Positions 25,900 to 35,610 are shown, counted from the stretch's first letter. The stretch is 64,000 nt of DNA from an uncultured Parabacteroides sp. (GCA_900541965.1 UQLN01000003.1:62001-126000), one strand, 5' to 3'. Translations and numbers: made by a program. The notes: generated by a model not told the origin, from the sequence alone.

Positions 25900-26805
25900 A
25901 TGGAAATACCGTTTAAACCGATTACTATAGAAGATAAAGAGATTATAACATCTTTCACTTATCCAAGTAACTATCGCAACTGCGATTATTCGTTCGCCAA
26001 CATTTGCAGCTGGAGTTTTTTATATGATACTGAGTATGCCGTAGTCGACGGCCAATTACTAATCCGTTTCCGGATCGAAGATAAAACAAGGGTTGCCTAC
26101 ATGACTCCTACCGGACAAGGAGATTTGAAACAAGCTGTCGAGTTACTGGAAAAAGATTCACTGAAACAAGGACATCCCCTCTGTATGCTGGGAGTGACCC
26201 AGGATGCCAAGGATGAGTTGGAAAAGGTCTTGCCGGGTGCATTCTTCTACATTCCGGAGCGTGATTATTTCGATTATATCTATCTAAGGGAAGATTTAGC
26301 GACCCTGAAAGGCAAGAAATACCAGTCTAAGCGCAACCATATCAATAATTTCAATAAAAAATACGAATATAAATTCGTACCATTGTCGGAAGAACTTGTT
26401 CCCGAATGTTTGGAACTCGAATGCAAATGGTATAAGGCAAACCATGAAGAGAATGATACGGATGCCTTAAATGCGGAACGCCGTTCCATGACCTATGCCC
26501 TGAACCATTTCAGTGAACTGGGACTGATTGGCGGCGGTATCTGTGTGGATGGACAGATTGTAGCTTTCTCTTTCGGAGCGGCAATAAACCATGATACTTT
26601 CGGGGTTCATGTGGAAAAAGCGGATGTGAACTATGAAGGTGCCTACGCTGTTATAAACAAAGAACTGGCATCCTACCTCCCGGAACAATACACCTACGTA
26701 AACCGTGAGGAAGATTTGGGTATTCCGGGACTTCGTAAAGCGAAGCTGTCATACAATCCTGTGATTTTATTGGAGAAATCGGCAGCGATAAAGAAAAATG
26801 CGTAA
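25900..26805 (+). CDS. DUF2156 domain protein (GNAT-fold, LPG-transferase-like)
   Basis: 301 residues with no membrane helices. It matches the DUF2156 domain found at the C-terminus of phosphatidylglycerol lysyltransferases (MprF): NYRNCDYSFANICSWSF near the N-terminus, the KKYQSKRNHINNFNKKY motif in the middle (about 140-155), and FSFGAAINHDTFGVHVEKAD then YAVINKEL near the end. The stand-alone cytosolic form is common in Bacteroidales; its acceptor is not known. Followed by a GNAT gene that may be in the same operon. Confidence 0.85.
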   Translation: MEIPFKPITIEDKEIITSFTYPSNYRNCDYSFANICSWSFLYDTEYAVVDGQLLIRFRIEDKTRVAYMTPTGQGDLKQAVELLEKDSLKQGHPLCMLGVTQDAKDELEKVLPGAFFYIPERDYFDYIYLREDLATLKGKKYQSKRNHINNFNKKYEYKFVPLSEELVPECLELECKWYKANHEENDTDALNAERRSMTYALNHFSELGLIGGGICVDGQIVAFSFGAAINHDTFGVHVEKADVNYEGAYAVINKELASYLPEQYTYVNREEDLGIPGLRKAKLSYNPVILLEKSAAIKKNA

Positions 26806-26813
26806 CATTTTTC

Positions 26814-26851
26814 AGTTGACAGTTGACAAGTGACAAGTGACAGTTGACAAT
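26814..26851 (+). repeat. Short direct repeats of AGTTGACA/AGTGACA
   Basis: Five tandem units of the type CAGTTGACA or AAGTGACA fill the gap between the two genes. A similar unit occurs near 34042. Looks like simple-sequence slippage rather than a regulatory site. Confidence 0.6.
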
Positions 26852-26867
26852 TAAAAAACTAAGGGTT

Positions 26868-27830
26868 ATGGATAAGAAAGAACAGATTAAAGATTTGTGG
26901 AGAATGTCTTTTGATGACAGTGAGGAATTTATCGAATTGTTCTTTGACCGGATTTATAAGGACGAGAATGCCATGACATTGGAAAAGGACGGACGGATTG
27001 TGTCTGCACTTCATATACTTCCGTATACGATGACTTATTATGGTACGGAAATTTCTGTTGCCTATATCTATGCCGTTTGTACGTCTCCCGAAGTACGGGG
27101 ACAAGGATATATGAGGCAGCTTCTTGAGAAGACATTTAAGGAAATGAAATATAGGGATTTTGCTCTGACTGTTACTATCCCAGCCGAACCTTGGCTGTTC
27201 GACTATTACCGGAAATTCGGTTTTACGGAAACATTCGATTATTCACTCGAAACCTATCTACAACCGGAAATACCGGTGGATGAGCCGGACCTGACTGTTA
27301 TAGAACCCGAAGTCCCTTCGCTTAAATCTCTTTATAAGTTTTTCGACAAGAAATTGCGGGAACGTTCCTGTGGCATGCTTCATACGTATGATGATTTTAT
27401 TAATATCCTTCGTGATATAGAACTGTCCGGTGGACAATTCCTTACTGCACTGGATAATGAGGAACAACCTGTAGGAATGGTATTCCTTTATCCTTCGGAT
27501 GAAAATGAGAAGCCGGAGAACAAACATGTGTATGTAAAAGAGCTTTTATATAACGACGAACGGATAAAAAAACTGTTGCTACAGGAAGCTACTTTACAAA
27601 ACAATGTAAAGAAAGCAATATGCCGGGTTCCTATTCTTGGGGCGGACACCTACAGGTTTGGAATGGCTTGTGTGTTAGATACAAAGCGTTTGATTCATCA
27701 TTGGAACTCCACGCACGAATATTCGTTGCAAGATCCGGAGAAAATGGAAAAAATGGATATCCAATCGCTCACACAACTCTTGTTCGATTATCCCGCACGT
27801 GAAGCTTACATGAGTTTAATGCTCGACTGA
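26868..27830 (+). CDS. GNAT family N-acetyltransferase, Eis-like
   Basis: 320 residues from the ATG at 26868 (MDKKEQIKDLWRMSFDDSEEF). The upstream TTG frame runs through the simple repeats and is not credible. The acetyl-CoA site is VAYIYAVCTSPEVRGQGYMRQLLEKT (R-G-Q-G), followed by a second, degenerate domain and a tail, the arrangement of Eis-like acetyltransferases. Substrate unknown. It ends five bases from the convergent nuclease gene. Confidence 0.85.
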   Translation: MDKKEQIKDLWRMSFDDSEEFIELFFDRIYKDENAMTLEKDGRIVSALHILPYTMTYYGTEISVAYIYAVCTSPEVRGQGYMRQLLEKTFKEMKYRDFALTVTIPAEPWLFDYYRKFGFTETFDYSLETYLQPEIPVDEPDLTVIEPEVPSLKSLYKFFDKKLRERSCGMLHTYDDFINILRDIELSGGQFLTALDNEEQPVGMVFLYPSDENEKPENKHVYVKELLYNDERIKKLLLQEATLQNNVKKAICRVPILGADTYRFGMACVLDTKRLIHHWNSTHEYSLQDPEKMEKMDIQSLTQLLFDYPAREAYMSLMLD

Positions 27831-27834
27831 CCTT

Positions 27835-30735
27835 CTATTTTCCACATATATCTTTAAACGGACAGTATGCACAGGCTTTGCCATTGGGTGTTTGTACAAA
27901 AGGAACATCTGTTCCGAATATTTCATCCAGGCAAGCACGCATTCCTGCTTCAAAAGCCGTATAGTAACCGGTAAAGTCTGTAACCCGCTCTGTTTTTGTC
28001 CGCTCGAACCGGCGGTAAATATCCGGGTCGAATGATGAAGAAAAGAGTGTCCGCATATAGTAAATGCCCGGCTGCAACGTCTTGCCTTCCGGTGCTGCAC
28101 CATACATCCACGCATACATGAATACCTGCATAACGGCTTTCGAGCGGTCTGTTATTTCTTTATTGAACAAATCCTCGATAGTTGTAAATACCGTTGTTCC
28201 GCTTCCGCTTTTGTAATCGATAATGCGAACTGCATCCCGTACTTCGTCAATGCGGTCGATAAACCCTTTCAGTTGGATTTCACTTTTGTCCGTGAGGGTA
28301 AACAAGCGGCTTATTCTCTTCTCGGACTCGATATACCGGAAAGGTGTCAGTTTACTGTCGCGTTCCAGTACCTTTTCCACATATTTCCGGATCATTTCAC
28401 CAATCAGGAAATTTTGCCCGGTAAGCGGACGCACCACATCCGTTTTGAAAAATATTTCCGCAAAAGCGCGAGCTATGGCTCCGGTAAGCATAGAAGTATC
28501 TTTTTTGATAGCTTTCAGTAAATCAGCCGTTACCATTTTCCCACGGAAGGGTTGGTACAACTCTTCCATTACTTTATGGAGAATGCTGCCGAATACATTA
28601 CTTTCTATCGTTTCGTTTACTTCATCTTCTTCCTGAATACCTTCCACTACCGAAAAATAGAATTTCAACGGACAATCTATATAGGTATTAATCGCACTTG
28701 CAGAAATGGCACGGGGACCTTCCTTGCGGAAAGCATTCAGTTTCCACATCACTTCTTCGGTTTTTCCGATTTGCAAAGCCGGAGTTTTGGATACCGAAAC
28801 ATTATATACGACTAATTTGTCTTGAATCGGTTCCTCGTAATGGTAGTGCAGTTGATGGACAAAACGGCTTACTTCTCCGGTTTGCAGTCCGTTGCTTCGT
28901 GTATCATACAGTAGGCTTACACGTTTGGCCCGATAAATCAGACGGTAAAAATGGTATGCCCACACACTGTCCTGATGCTCATAAGTCGGCAGTCCGAATC
29001 CTCTTCGCAAATTATATGGAATAAATGAGTTGGCAGCTTTCTTCATCGGGAAGATTCCTTCATTCATAGACAGGATAATCAGCCGGTCGAAATCCAGCGC
29101 ACGGGTTTCCAACACCCCCATTACCTGCAATCCGGAAAGCGGTTCACCGTGGAACGGAATGGTAATCGTATCCGTTACCCGTTTCAACAGGCGGAAATAG
29201 GTATCGATTTTCATTTCCACATGGGCTTCCTGCATCACCTCTTTCATACGGTTTACTGTAGTGAAATAATGGAAGATAAATTCCTGTTCCAGATCAATAA
29301 TGGAAAACGGCTCATTGTCCGTATCTTCTTCAGTTGCGGATTTGCCTTCTTCTATGGCTTTATTCAATTCCTGCAATACATGAATCAGATAATCGGAAAA
29401 AGCATCGACAGCCGTAACCGGTGTAAACAAAATGGACAGCAGCGGCGTCTTATCCAAATCCGCGTACCCAATGTAAATCTTATTATTTTCGGAAATATCC
29501 TTTATCAGTGCAGCGATAATGTCCGGAGCCGTAGAACTAATGTAGCGGTGATTGAGTACCGGCAGTACATCCCGGAAATAAAATACGGGCTGCCTGTCTA
29601 CATACCGGATGTTCTTTTGCAATGCCAGGATATATTCCATTAAAGATGCGACCGGTGTACCGGCAAGCGGATAACCCATCGTTACATTAATGCGCCGGAT
29701 TTGTTCGGGGATTGCATTCAATACAGGTACCAATAGATTTTCGTCGGGAAGGACCACGGCAGTCCGGAGTGCTTCTTCCGCACTCATATCACTTTCTTTA
29801 CACAATTCGGAAAGCAAGCTATATACCTGTTTCGCCTGTCCGATACCGGAAGGAATCCCTATCACTTCGATTTCCGGAGTGGATTTGCCATTTATCTTTT
29901 CTGGTTTGTCTGTGTCTATCTTCCATTTTGAAGGGAATAATTTCAGGTTACGTTCCACAAAATAAGATGCCTTATTATCCGGGTCTGTTACTTTCGGCGA
30001 AGCATAATCCCAATAAAAGTCCGCGATACCCAATTTCTGCAATTGAAGAAGGAATTGTTCTTCCACAACCGACAAGGCATTCAGACCTACAAATACGACC
30101 CGGCTATAGGGCAGTTCACAACAGGTTCCTTGTTTCAGGTTATCTACAACCTCACGGAAAATCATACCTTCATATCCCTTGCTTTCCTCTGCCAATGTTT
30201 GGCGCAATCCGGTGTACAAGTCGTACAGGATTTCCCATACGGCAAGAAACTCTTTCTGGTTGGGGCTATCCCCTTTCGGGTAAAAAGACGACCAGAATGT
30301 ACGGATTGCAGCTATTTGTTCTTCACTCAGGAAATCAAAACTGTTTTCTATTTCGCGTAAATCGGTTACGTTGGTGAAGAGCATGCGGGCATCCGCCATA
30401 TATTTATCCACATCGTCGAAATCATTGAGCAACATTTCACCCCAATACAGAAATTCATCGAATGTCTCGGACGAACCGCTACGACGGACGTAAATACTAT
30501 ATAATATAAACAACATGCTGATTCTGTCGGCAGCCTGTTTCCCACTCAACTGTATAAACAAATCATTAATTGTAAGGATTGTCGGTGAGAAAAGGGGCTT
30601 ACCTGCGACTTCCGACAGATATTTCTGGAAAAAAAGTCCGGCACGGCGGTTGGGGAATACAAACGCAAGCCGGCTTATATCCGCCTCATATTTGGAATAA
30701 AACAGGGATGCAACCTGATACAAGAATGGTTTCAT
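27835..30735 (-). CDS. AddB-like PD-(D/E)XK exonuclease/helicase-like protein
   Basis: 966 residues. N-terminal region is an inactivated UvrD-like helicase fold (RLAFVFPNRRAGLFFQKYL), and the C-terminal region (about 660-966) is a RecB-type nuclease: SASAINTYIDCPLKFYF, FGSILHKVMEELY, GFIDRIDEVRDAVRIIDYKSG (D and the DYKSG active site), then CAYCPFKDIC. The first Cys (in DCPLKFYF) and the terminal CxxC-x5-C form the 4Fe-4S staple seen in AddB-type nucleases. It likely processes double-strand breaks with an AddA partner, which is not in this window. Confidence 0.87.
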   Translation of the reverse strand: MKPFLYQVASLFYSKYEADISRLAFVFPNRRAGLFFQKYLSEVAGKPLFSPTILTINDLFIQLSGKQAADRISMLFILYSIYVRRSGSSETFDEFLYWGEMLLNDFDDVDKYMADARMLFTNVTDLREIENSFDFLSEEQIAAIRTFWSSFYPKGDSPNQKEFLAVWEILYDLYTGLRQTLAEESKGYEGMIFREVVDNLKQGTCCELPYSRVVFVGLNALSVVEEQFLLQLQKLGIADFYWDYASPKVTDPDNKASYFVERNLKLFPSKWKIDTDKPEKINGKSTPEIEVIGIPSGIGQAKQVYSLLSELCKESDMSAEEALRTAVVLPDENLLVPVLNAIPEQIRRINVTMGYPLAGTPVASLMEYILALQKNIRYVDRQPVFYFRDVLPVLNHRYISSTAPDIIAALIKDISENNKIYIGYADLDKTPLLSILFTPVTAVDAFSDYLIHVLQELNKAIEEGKSATEEDTDNEPFSIIDLEQEFIFHYFTTVNRMKEVMQEAHVEMKIDTYFRLLKRVTDTITIPFHGEPLSGLQVMGVLETRALDFDRLIILSMNEGIFPMKKAANSFIPYNLRRGFGLPTYEHQDSVWAYHFYRLIYRAKRVSLLYDTRSNGLQTGEVSRFVHQLHYHYEEPIQDKLVVYNVSVSKTPALQIGKTEEVMWKLNAFRKEGPRAISASAINTYIDCPLKFYFSVVEGIQEEDEVNETIESNVFGSILHKVMEELYQPFRGKMVTADLLKAIKKDTSMLTGAIARAFAEIFFKTDVVRPLTGQNFLIGEMIRKYVEKVLERDSKLTPFRYIESEKRISRLFTLTDKSEIQLKGFIDRIDEVRDAVRIIDYKSGSGTTVFTTIEDLFNKEITDRSKAVMQVFMYAWMYGAAPEGKTLQPGIYYMRTLFSSSFDPDIYRRFERTKTERVTDFTGYYTAFEAGMRACLDEIFGTDVPFVQTPNGKACAYCPFKDICGK

Positions 30736-30774
30736 TAAATGGGGATGTATATTTATTTTATATAGTAAACAGAA

Positions 30775-31776
30775 TTAAGAAGGGATAGTCAAAATCTTTT
30801 CAATCACTTGTATCTCTTCTTCCGAAAACTTGGTGTTTTGCAACGCCCTCAGATTATCCATTAATTGCTCTACAGAACTGGCACCGACAAGCACACTTGT
30901 CACCCTGTCATCCTTCAACAACCAGGCTAATGCCATTTCAGCCAGTGTCTGACCGCGTCCTACAGCCAATTCATTCAACTGGCGAACTTTATTTATTACT
31001 TCTTCCGTTACTTGCTCCCGTTGCAGATGCCCGGTCGATTTGGCTGCTCTAGAGTTTTCAGGAATACCATGCAGGTATTTGTTTGTGAGCATTCCCTGAG
31101 CCAGTGGTGAGAATGCTATCATCCCTACTCCTTCCTGTTGTAACAAGGGTAATAAATCCGGTTCTGTCCACCGGTCCAACATGGAGTAACGAGCCTGGTG
31201 TATCAGGCAGGGAACGCGATGTTCTTTCAACACAGCCAATGCTTTCGCCGTCTGGTCTGCATTATAGTTGGATATACCTATATACAGGGCTTTCCCTTGA
31301 CGTACAATATCGGCCAATGCGCCCATCGTTTCTTCTATCGGTGTTTCCGGATCAGGACGGTGCGAATAGAATATATCCACATAATCCAATCCCATCCTTT
31401 TCAGGCTCTGGTCGAGACTTGCCATCAGATATTTGCGGCTTCCCCAGTTTCCATAGGGCCCGGGCCACATATCATAACCGGCTTTTGTGGAAATAACCAA
31501 TTCATCCCGGTAAGCACCCAATCCTTTTTTCAGAATATGCCCGAAGTTTTCTTCCGCTGAACCATACACCGGACCATAATTATTAGCTAAATCAAAATGT
31601 GTAATCCCATTATCGAATGCCGCATGTGCTATCCGGATAAAGTTACTGAACACATCCACACTCCCGAAGTTATGCCATAAGCCTAACGATATTTCCGGAA
31701 GCAATAACCCACTGCGTCCACAACGCCTGTAGGCCATATCCGCATAGCGGTTCCCATTTGCTTGATATAGTTCCAT
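30775..31776 (-). CDS. Aldo/keto reductase, YghZ-like
   Basis: 333 residues from the ATG at 31776 (MELYQANGNRYADMAYRRCG). It has the TIM-barrel active-site set: DLANNYGPVYGSAEENFG (D and Y), ISTKAGYDMWPGPYG (K) and DIFYSHRPDPETPIEET (H). The glycine/tryptophan-rich insertion after the Lys is typical of YghZ, which reduces L-glyceraldehyde 3-phosphate and methylglyoxal, and of Kv-beta relatives. Its natural substrate here is inferred only. Confidence 0.87.
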   Translation of the reverse strand: MELYQANGNRYADMAYRRCGRSGLLLPEISLGLWHNFGSVDVFSNFIRIAHAAFDNGITHFDLANNYGPVYGSAEENFGHILKKGLGAYRDELVISTKAGYDMWPGPYGNWGSRKYLMASLDQSLKRMGLDYVDIFYSHRPDPETPIEETMGALADIVRQGKALYIGISNYNADQTAKALAVLKEHRVPCLIHQARYSMLDRWTEPDLLPLLQQEGVGMIAFSPLAQGMLTNKYLHGIPENSRAAKSTGHLQREQVTEEVINKVRQLNELAVGRGQTLAEMALAWLLKDDRVTSVLVGASSVEQLMDNLRALQNTKFSEEEIQVIEKILTIPS

Positions 31777-31875
31777 AGGTATATTCTTTATTCTGATTTG
31801 ATAAAGCAAACTTACACAAAAAATACGTAATCTTATTTGCTTTTACTCCCGATATTTTGTATATTTAGTCGTTAA

Positions 31876-31963
31876 TAAATTTGTTTTCGAGGCAGTCGAA
31901 AATATTCACGAGGCAGTCATTTATATTCTTGGCGCCCTCGAAAATATAAACGACCACCTCGTG
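31876..31963 (+). promoter_or_regulatory. Promoter and hairpin leader of the HU-like gene
   Basis: TAAATTTG (31876-31883) fits the -7 box. Directly downstream are two direct copies of CGAGGCAGTC (31888-31897, 31909-31918) and a long interrupted hairpin: CACGAGG (31907-31913) and TTTATATT (31920-31927) pair with AATATAAA (31943-31950) and CCTCGTG (31957-31963). It may be an operator or a structured leader. Confidence 0.5.
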
Positions 31964-32037
31964 AACAGATTTGTACAGGTACTTTTTGAAAAAACTACAG
32001 CAGGAAAATAAATAACAAACCTATTAAAAATAAAAAC

Positions 32038-32715
32038 ATGAACAGAGTAAAATTTGCTATCTACGAAACACCCGCGAATGAAATCCAAGGGAAACAACCT
32101 TGCGCCCGCCTTGTTTCAAATGGCACCAAACGCATGGACAATATTTGTACTTATATTAATGAGTGTTGTTCCGTCACATCGTCTGACATCAAAGGTGTTC
32201 TGGATGCATTATCCAAATACATCGGCCTTCAGTTGTCCAACGGATACAGCGTTGAACTCGAAGGATTGGGACACTTCTCCCCTTCCCTGAAAACGACAAA
32301 GAAAGAAGTGAAAGAAGATGGCAAGACTTTGTTCAATGTCTGCGTGGATGGTGTCAATTTTCGTTGCAGCCCGGAGTTGAAAGAGATGGTTACGGATTGC
32401 AGGCCTCAAAAGGTTAAACGGGAAAATAACGAGAAAACCAGCCGGAAAGACAGAAAAACGCAAATGCTGTTGTTCCTGAAAAATCACCAGGTTATCAATA
32501 TTTCGGATTATGCAGCACTTAACCGGTGTACTTATTATACGGCCAACAATGATATAAAGCAGTTTGAAGAAGAGGGATGCCTGGAAAGTGACGGATACAG
32601 AACCCACCGGATCTACCAACTTACCGCAGCAGGGAAAGAGGAAATGGATAAAATACCAACACCTTCCGAACCGCTTCCCAACCCTCTCCGGATGGCAGGA
32701 AAACTAAAATTGTAA
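32038..32715 (+). CDS. HU-like DNA-binding protein with C-terminal winged-helix-like domain
   Basis: 225 residues. The first 120 or so follow the Bacteroidales HU-like family (VKFAIYETP...RLVSNGTKRMDNICTYINECCSVTSSDIKGVLDALSKYIGLQLSNGYSVELEGLG in overlapping segments), a nucleoid protein relative. Unlike the usual 120-160 residue members it continues into a lysine-rich linker (about 125-140) and a helix-turn-helix-like region (about 140-205: MLLFLKNHQVINISDYAALN, then YTANNDIKQFEEEGCLES). That second domain suggests sequence-specific binding, perhaps autoregulation at the repeats in its own leader. Confidence 0.82.
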   Translation: MNRVKFAIYETPANEIQGKQPCARLVSNGTKRMDNICTYINECCSVTSSDIKGVLDALSKYIGLQLSNGYSVELEGLGHFSPSLKTTKKEVKEDGKTLFNVCVDGVNFRCSPELKEMVTDCRPQKVKRENNEKTSRKDRKTQMLLFLKNHQVINISDYAALNRCTYYTANNDIKQFEEEGCLESDGYRTHRIYQLTAAGKEEMDKIPTPSEPLPNPLRMAGKLKL

Positions 32716-32893
32716 TAAAACAAAAAAGGCCATCCATCACGGACAGCCAATCTTCATTGTTAACCTTAAATCTAATACCATGAAAAACACAGTGCAAATA
32801 TATGCATTTTATGTTATGTAGCATGTGTTTCTATTTGGAAATCTCATTGCATTAACCATGTTTAACAAAAAGATGCTATAAAACATATAAATA

Positions 32894-32935
32894 AAAAGCG
32901 TATGCAGTCTTTACAACCAGACTACATACGCTTTT
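32894..32935. terminator. Bidirectional terminator between the HU-like gene and tdh
   Basis: Seventeen-base arms around AAAAGCGTATG / CATACGCTTTT with one mismatch; lies between convergent genes. Confidence 0.75.
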
Positions 32936-32963
32936 ATTATTACTTAATATACCTGTTTGGCTA

Positions 32964-33917
32964 TTACTTATTAAAGCGTTCTTTCAGTTTGGCAAGCATA
33001 TCTTTAGTCATGGAATCCAGGTCATATTCCGGTTTCCAACCCCATTCTTCACGGGCACAGGTATCATCCAGCGAATTAGGCCATGATTCGGCTATAGCCT
33101 GACGCAACGGATCTACGTCATATTCCATCTGAAATTCCGGCATATATTTCTTAATGTTGTTGAAGATGATTTCCGGATCAAAGCTCATAGAAGCAATGTT
33201 GAATGAGTTGCGGTGTACGAATTTAGTAGAATCAGCTTCCATAATTTCGATAGCAGCACGCAAACCGTCCGGCATATACATCATATCCATAAATGTTCCG
33301 GCTTTAATCGGACATACGAATTTTTCACCTTTGGCAGCAGAATAGTAGATATCTACAGCATAGTCTGTAGTACCACCGCCCGGAGGTGTTACATAAGAGA
33401 TAAGACCCGGGAAACGAACGGAACGCGTATCGACACCGAAACGGATGTTGTAATAGTCGCTCAATAATTCACCGGAAACTTTTGTTACACCGTACATAGT
33501 ACGTGGATTGCGGATAGTATCCTGCGGAGTTTTATCTTTTGGAGTGTTGTTCCCGAACACACCGATTGAACTCGGAGTAAATACGGCGCAGTGCATTTCG
33601 CGTGCCACTTCCAATACATTAAACAAACCGCCCATACCGATTTTCCATGCTAACTGTGGTTTTGCTTCTGCTACGGCAGAAAGTAAGGCAGCAAGGTTAT
33701 AGATAGTGTCTACCTTATATTTAGACACTGTCTCAGCAATCTGTTGCTCGTTTGTAATATCTACGATTGCAGAAGGTCCGGACTCTAACAGTTCTCCTTT
33801 TGGTTCTGCACCCGGAATGTAACCTGCAACAATGTTACCTCCATAGATACCTCTCAACTTCATGGTTAACTCTGATCCAATCTGACCGGTAGCACCAATT
33901 ACTAAAACATTCTTCAT
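32964..33917 (-). CDS. tdh: SDR-type L-threonine 3-dehydrogenase
   Basis: Oxidises L-threonine to 2-amino-3-ketobutyrate. 317 residues of the extended SDR (epimerase-like) family: NAD motif VIGATGQIGSEL, catalytic Ser in TPSSIGVFGN and the Y-x3-K motif MYGVTKVSGELL. The region RFPGLISYVTPPGGGTTDYAVDIYY is characteristic of the SDR threonine dehydrogenases rather than of sugar epimerases. The divergent kbl gene encodes the next enzyme, which strongly supports the assignment. Confidence 0.93.
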   Translation of the reverse strand: MKNVLVIGATGQIGSELTMKLRGIYGGNIVAGYIPGAEPKGELLESGPSAIVDITNEQQIAETVSKYKVDTIYNLAALLSAVAEAKPQLAWKIGMGGLFNVLEVAREMHCAVFTPSSIGVFGNNTPKDKTPQDTIRNPRTMYGVTKVSGELLSDYYNIRFGVDTRSVRFPGLISYVTPPGGGTTDYAVDIYYSAAKGEKFVCPIKAGTFMDMMYMPDGLRAAIEIMEADSTKFVHRNSFNIASMSFDPEIIFNNIKKYMPEFQMEYDVDPLRQAIAESWPNSLDDTCAREEWGWKPEYDLDSMTKDMLAKLKERFNK

Positions 33918-33951
33918 TGCGTTTTTCTGTTCTTATAAGTTTTTTCAGCGA

Positions 33952-33959
33952 CAAAGGTA
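33952..33959 (-). promoter_or_regulatory. -7 promoter box for tdh
   Basis: Minus strand TACCTTTG, exact match to TAnnTTTG, 34 bases before the tdh ATG. The remaining 200 bases up to kbl hold no other feature than AT-rich DNA. Confidence 0.6.
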
Positions 33960-34168
33960 TAGAGAAATAAAATAGTTTTGATATGATTTTCTTGTGTTTT
34001 TTCAACAATATATTCAAAAAAAATATGACCTTTGCCTTACTCGTTGACAGTTGATAGTTCGATGTTGGCAGCTAATTAGCCATATAAGCTTTCAGATTGT
34101 CATTTTTAACCACAAAACAGAAAATTATATTATTAACTTAATTAAAAATACTAACAAAAAACAAAGTT

Positions 34169-35359
34169 ATGTACGGTAAACTGAAAGATTTCCTTACACA
34201 GGAACTGGCAAATATTAAAGCAGCCGGTTTGTACAAAAACGAACGTATTATCACAACTCCTCAAAGAGCAGACATTAAGGTTCAACCGGCAAGCGAAGTT
34301 TTAAACTTCTGTGCCAACAATTATTTGGGTTTGTCTGACAACCAGCAACTGATTAAAGCTGCAAAAGATGCGATGGACACACACGGATACGGTATGTCGT
34401 CCGTTCGTTTCATCTGCGGAACACAAGATTTGCATAAAAAACTGGAAGCTGCAATCTCCGATTATTTTAAAACGGAAGATACTATTTTATATGCAGCATG
34501 TTTTGATGCAAACGGCGGTTTGTTCGAACCTTTGTTTGGCGAAGAAGATGCGATCATCTCTGATGCTTTAAACCACGCTTCTATTATTGACGGAGTACGT
34601 CTTTGTAAAGCAAAACGTTATCGTTATGCAAATGCAGACATGGCAGATTTGGAACGTTGCTTGAAGGAAGCTCAGGCTCAACGCCATCGTATCATCGCAA
34701 CAGATGGTGTATTCTCTATGGACGGTAATGTTGCTCCGATGGATAAAATCTGTGAACTGGCTGAAAAGTATGATGCGCTGGTTATGGTTGACGAATCTCA
34801 CTCTGCCGGAGTGGTCGGCCCGACAGGTCATGGTGTGGCAGAACAGTTCAATTGCTACGGACGTGTAGATATCTTTACCGGAACATTAGGTAAAGCATTC
34901 GGTGGTGCCATGGGTGGTTTTACAACTGGTAAGAAAGAAATTATCGACATGTTGCGTCAACGTTCCCGTCCTTATTTGTTCTCCAACTCCGTAGCTCCTG
35001 CTATCGTAGGTGCCAGCCTTGAAATGTTCAGAATGTTGAAGGAAAGCGATGCTTTGCATACTAAACTGATGGGTAATGTTTCTTATTTCCGTGACAAGAT
35101 GTTGGCTGCCGGTTTTGATATTAAACCGACTCAGTCCGCTATTTGTGCCGTTATGTTGTATGACGCTAAATTGTCACAGGATTTCGCTGCCCGTATGCAG
35201 GAAGAAGGCATCTATGTAACCGGCTTCTACTATCCGGTAGTTCCGAAAGAACAGGCTCGTATCCGTGTTCAGTTATCTGCCGGCCACGAAAGAGAACATC
35301 TGGATAAAGCAATTGCCGCATTTATCAAAGTTGGAAAAGAATTGAATGTGATCAAATAA
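34169..35359 (+). CDS. kbl: Glycine C-acetyltransferase (2-amino-3-ketobutyrate CoA ligase)
   Basis: PLP enzyme that cleaves 2-amino-3-ketobutyrate with CoA into glycine and acetyl-CoA. 396 residues, standard length. Visible motifs: NFCANNYLGLSDN, YGMSSVRFICGTQDLHKKLE, DGVFSMDGNVAPM, VDESHSAGVVG and the PLP-binding GTLGKAFGGAMGG (Lys). Together with tdh, on the other side of a shared intergenic region, it completes threonine degradation to glycine. Confidence 0.97.
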   Translation: MYGKLKDFLTQELANIKAAGLYKNERIITTPQRADIKVQPASEVLNFCANNYLGLSDNQQLIKAAKDAMDTHGYGMSSVRFICGTQDLHKKLEAAISDYFKTEDTILYAACFDANGGLFEPLFGEEDAIISDALNHASIIDGVRLCKAKRYRYANADMADLERCLKEAQAQRHRIIATDGVFSMDGNVAPMDKICELAEKYDALVMVDESHSAGVVGPTGHGVAEQFNCYGRVDIFTGTLGKAFGGAMGGFTTGKKEIIDMLRQRSRPYLFSNSVAPAIVGASLEMFRMLKESDALHTKLMGNVSYFRDKMLAAGFDIKPTQSAICAVMLYDAKLSQDFAARMQEEGIYVTGFYYPVVPKEQARIRVQLSAGHEREHLDKAIAAFIKVGKELNVIK

Positions 35360-35382
35360 TTATTCTTCCATATATAAAAAAG

Positions 35383-35415
35383 CAGGATAGGCAATAAAGT
35401 CTATCCTGTTTTTTT
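35383..35415 (+). terminator. Terminator after kbl
   Basis: Stem CAGGATAG / CTATCCTG with a run of seven T. Confidence 0.85.
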
Positions 35416-35420
35416 ATTTC

Positions 35421-35610
35421 TTACTCAGTACAAGCTTCATTATTGTTGACCGGTAACCAAACTATACGAGGTTCCATTGTAAAAAAATCCGCTTTATCTC
35501 CGGTATTCCATTCGCAGGTAACTTCTGCATCCCAATTGACTGCTTGAACGGGAATAGATTTTTCCGTTTATTTTGAGAGCCGTTTTTTCTTTAAATCAAA
35601 ATGACATAAA
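35421..35610 (-). pseudogene. C-terminal remnant of a decayed gene
   Basis: On the minus strand there is a protein-like stretch SIPVQAVNWDAEVTCEWNTG followed by DKADFFTMEPRIVWLPVNNN, ending NEACTE and a TAA near 35421. Upstream the frame is broken by a one-base slip at an A-run; the neighbouring frame carries EKTALKINGK and then a stop. No start codon fits. I cannot identify the parent family. The rest of 35360-36089 is AT-rich and holds only the kbl terminator and the promoter of the MATE gene. Confidence 0.5.

Noticed and set aside
26814..26851. Tandem repeats as a CRISPR-like or regulatory array
   Set aside because: Units of 8-9 bases without spacers, similar to simple repeats elsewhere (34042).
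32964..33917. Nucleotide-sugar epimerase
   Set aside because: Motifs and the divergent kbl gene point to SDR-type threonine dehydrogenase.
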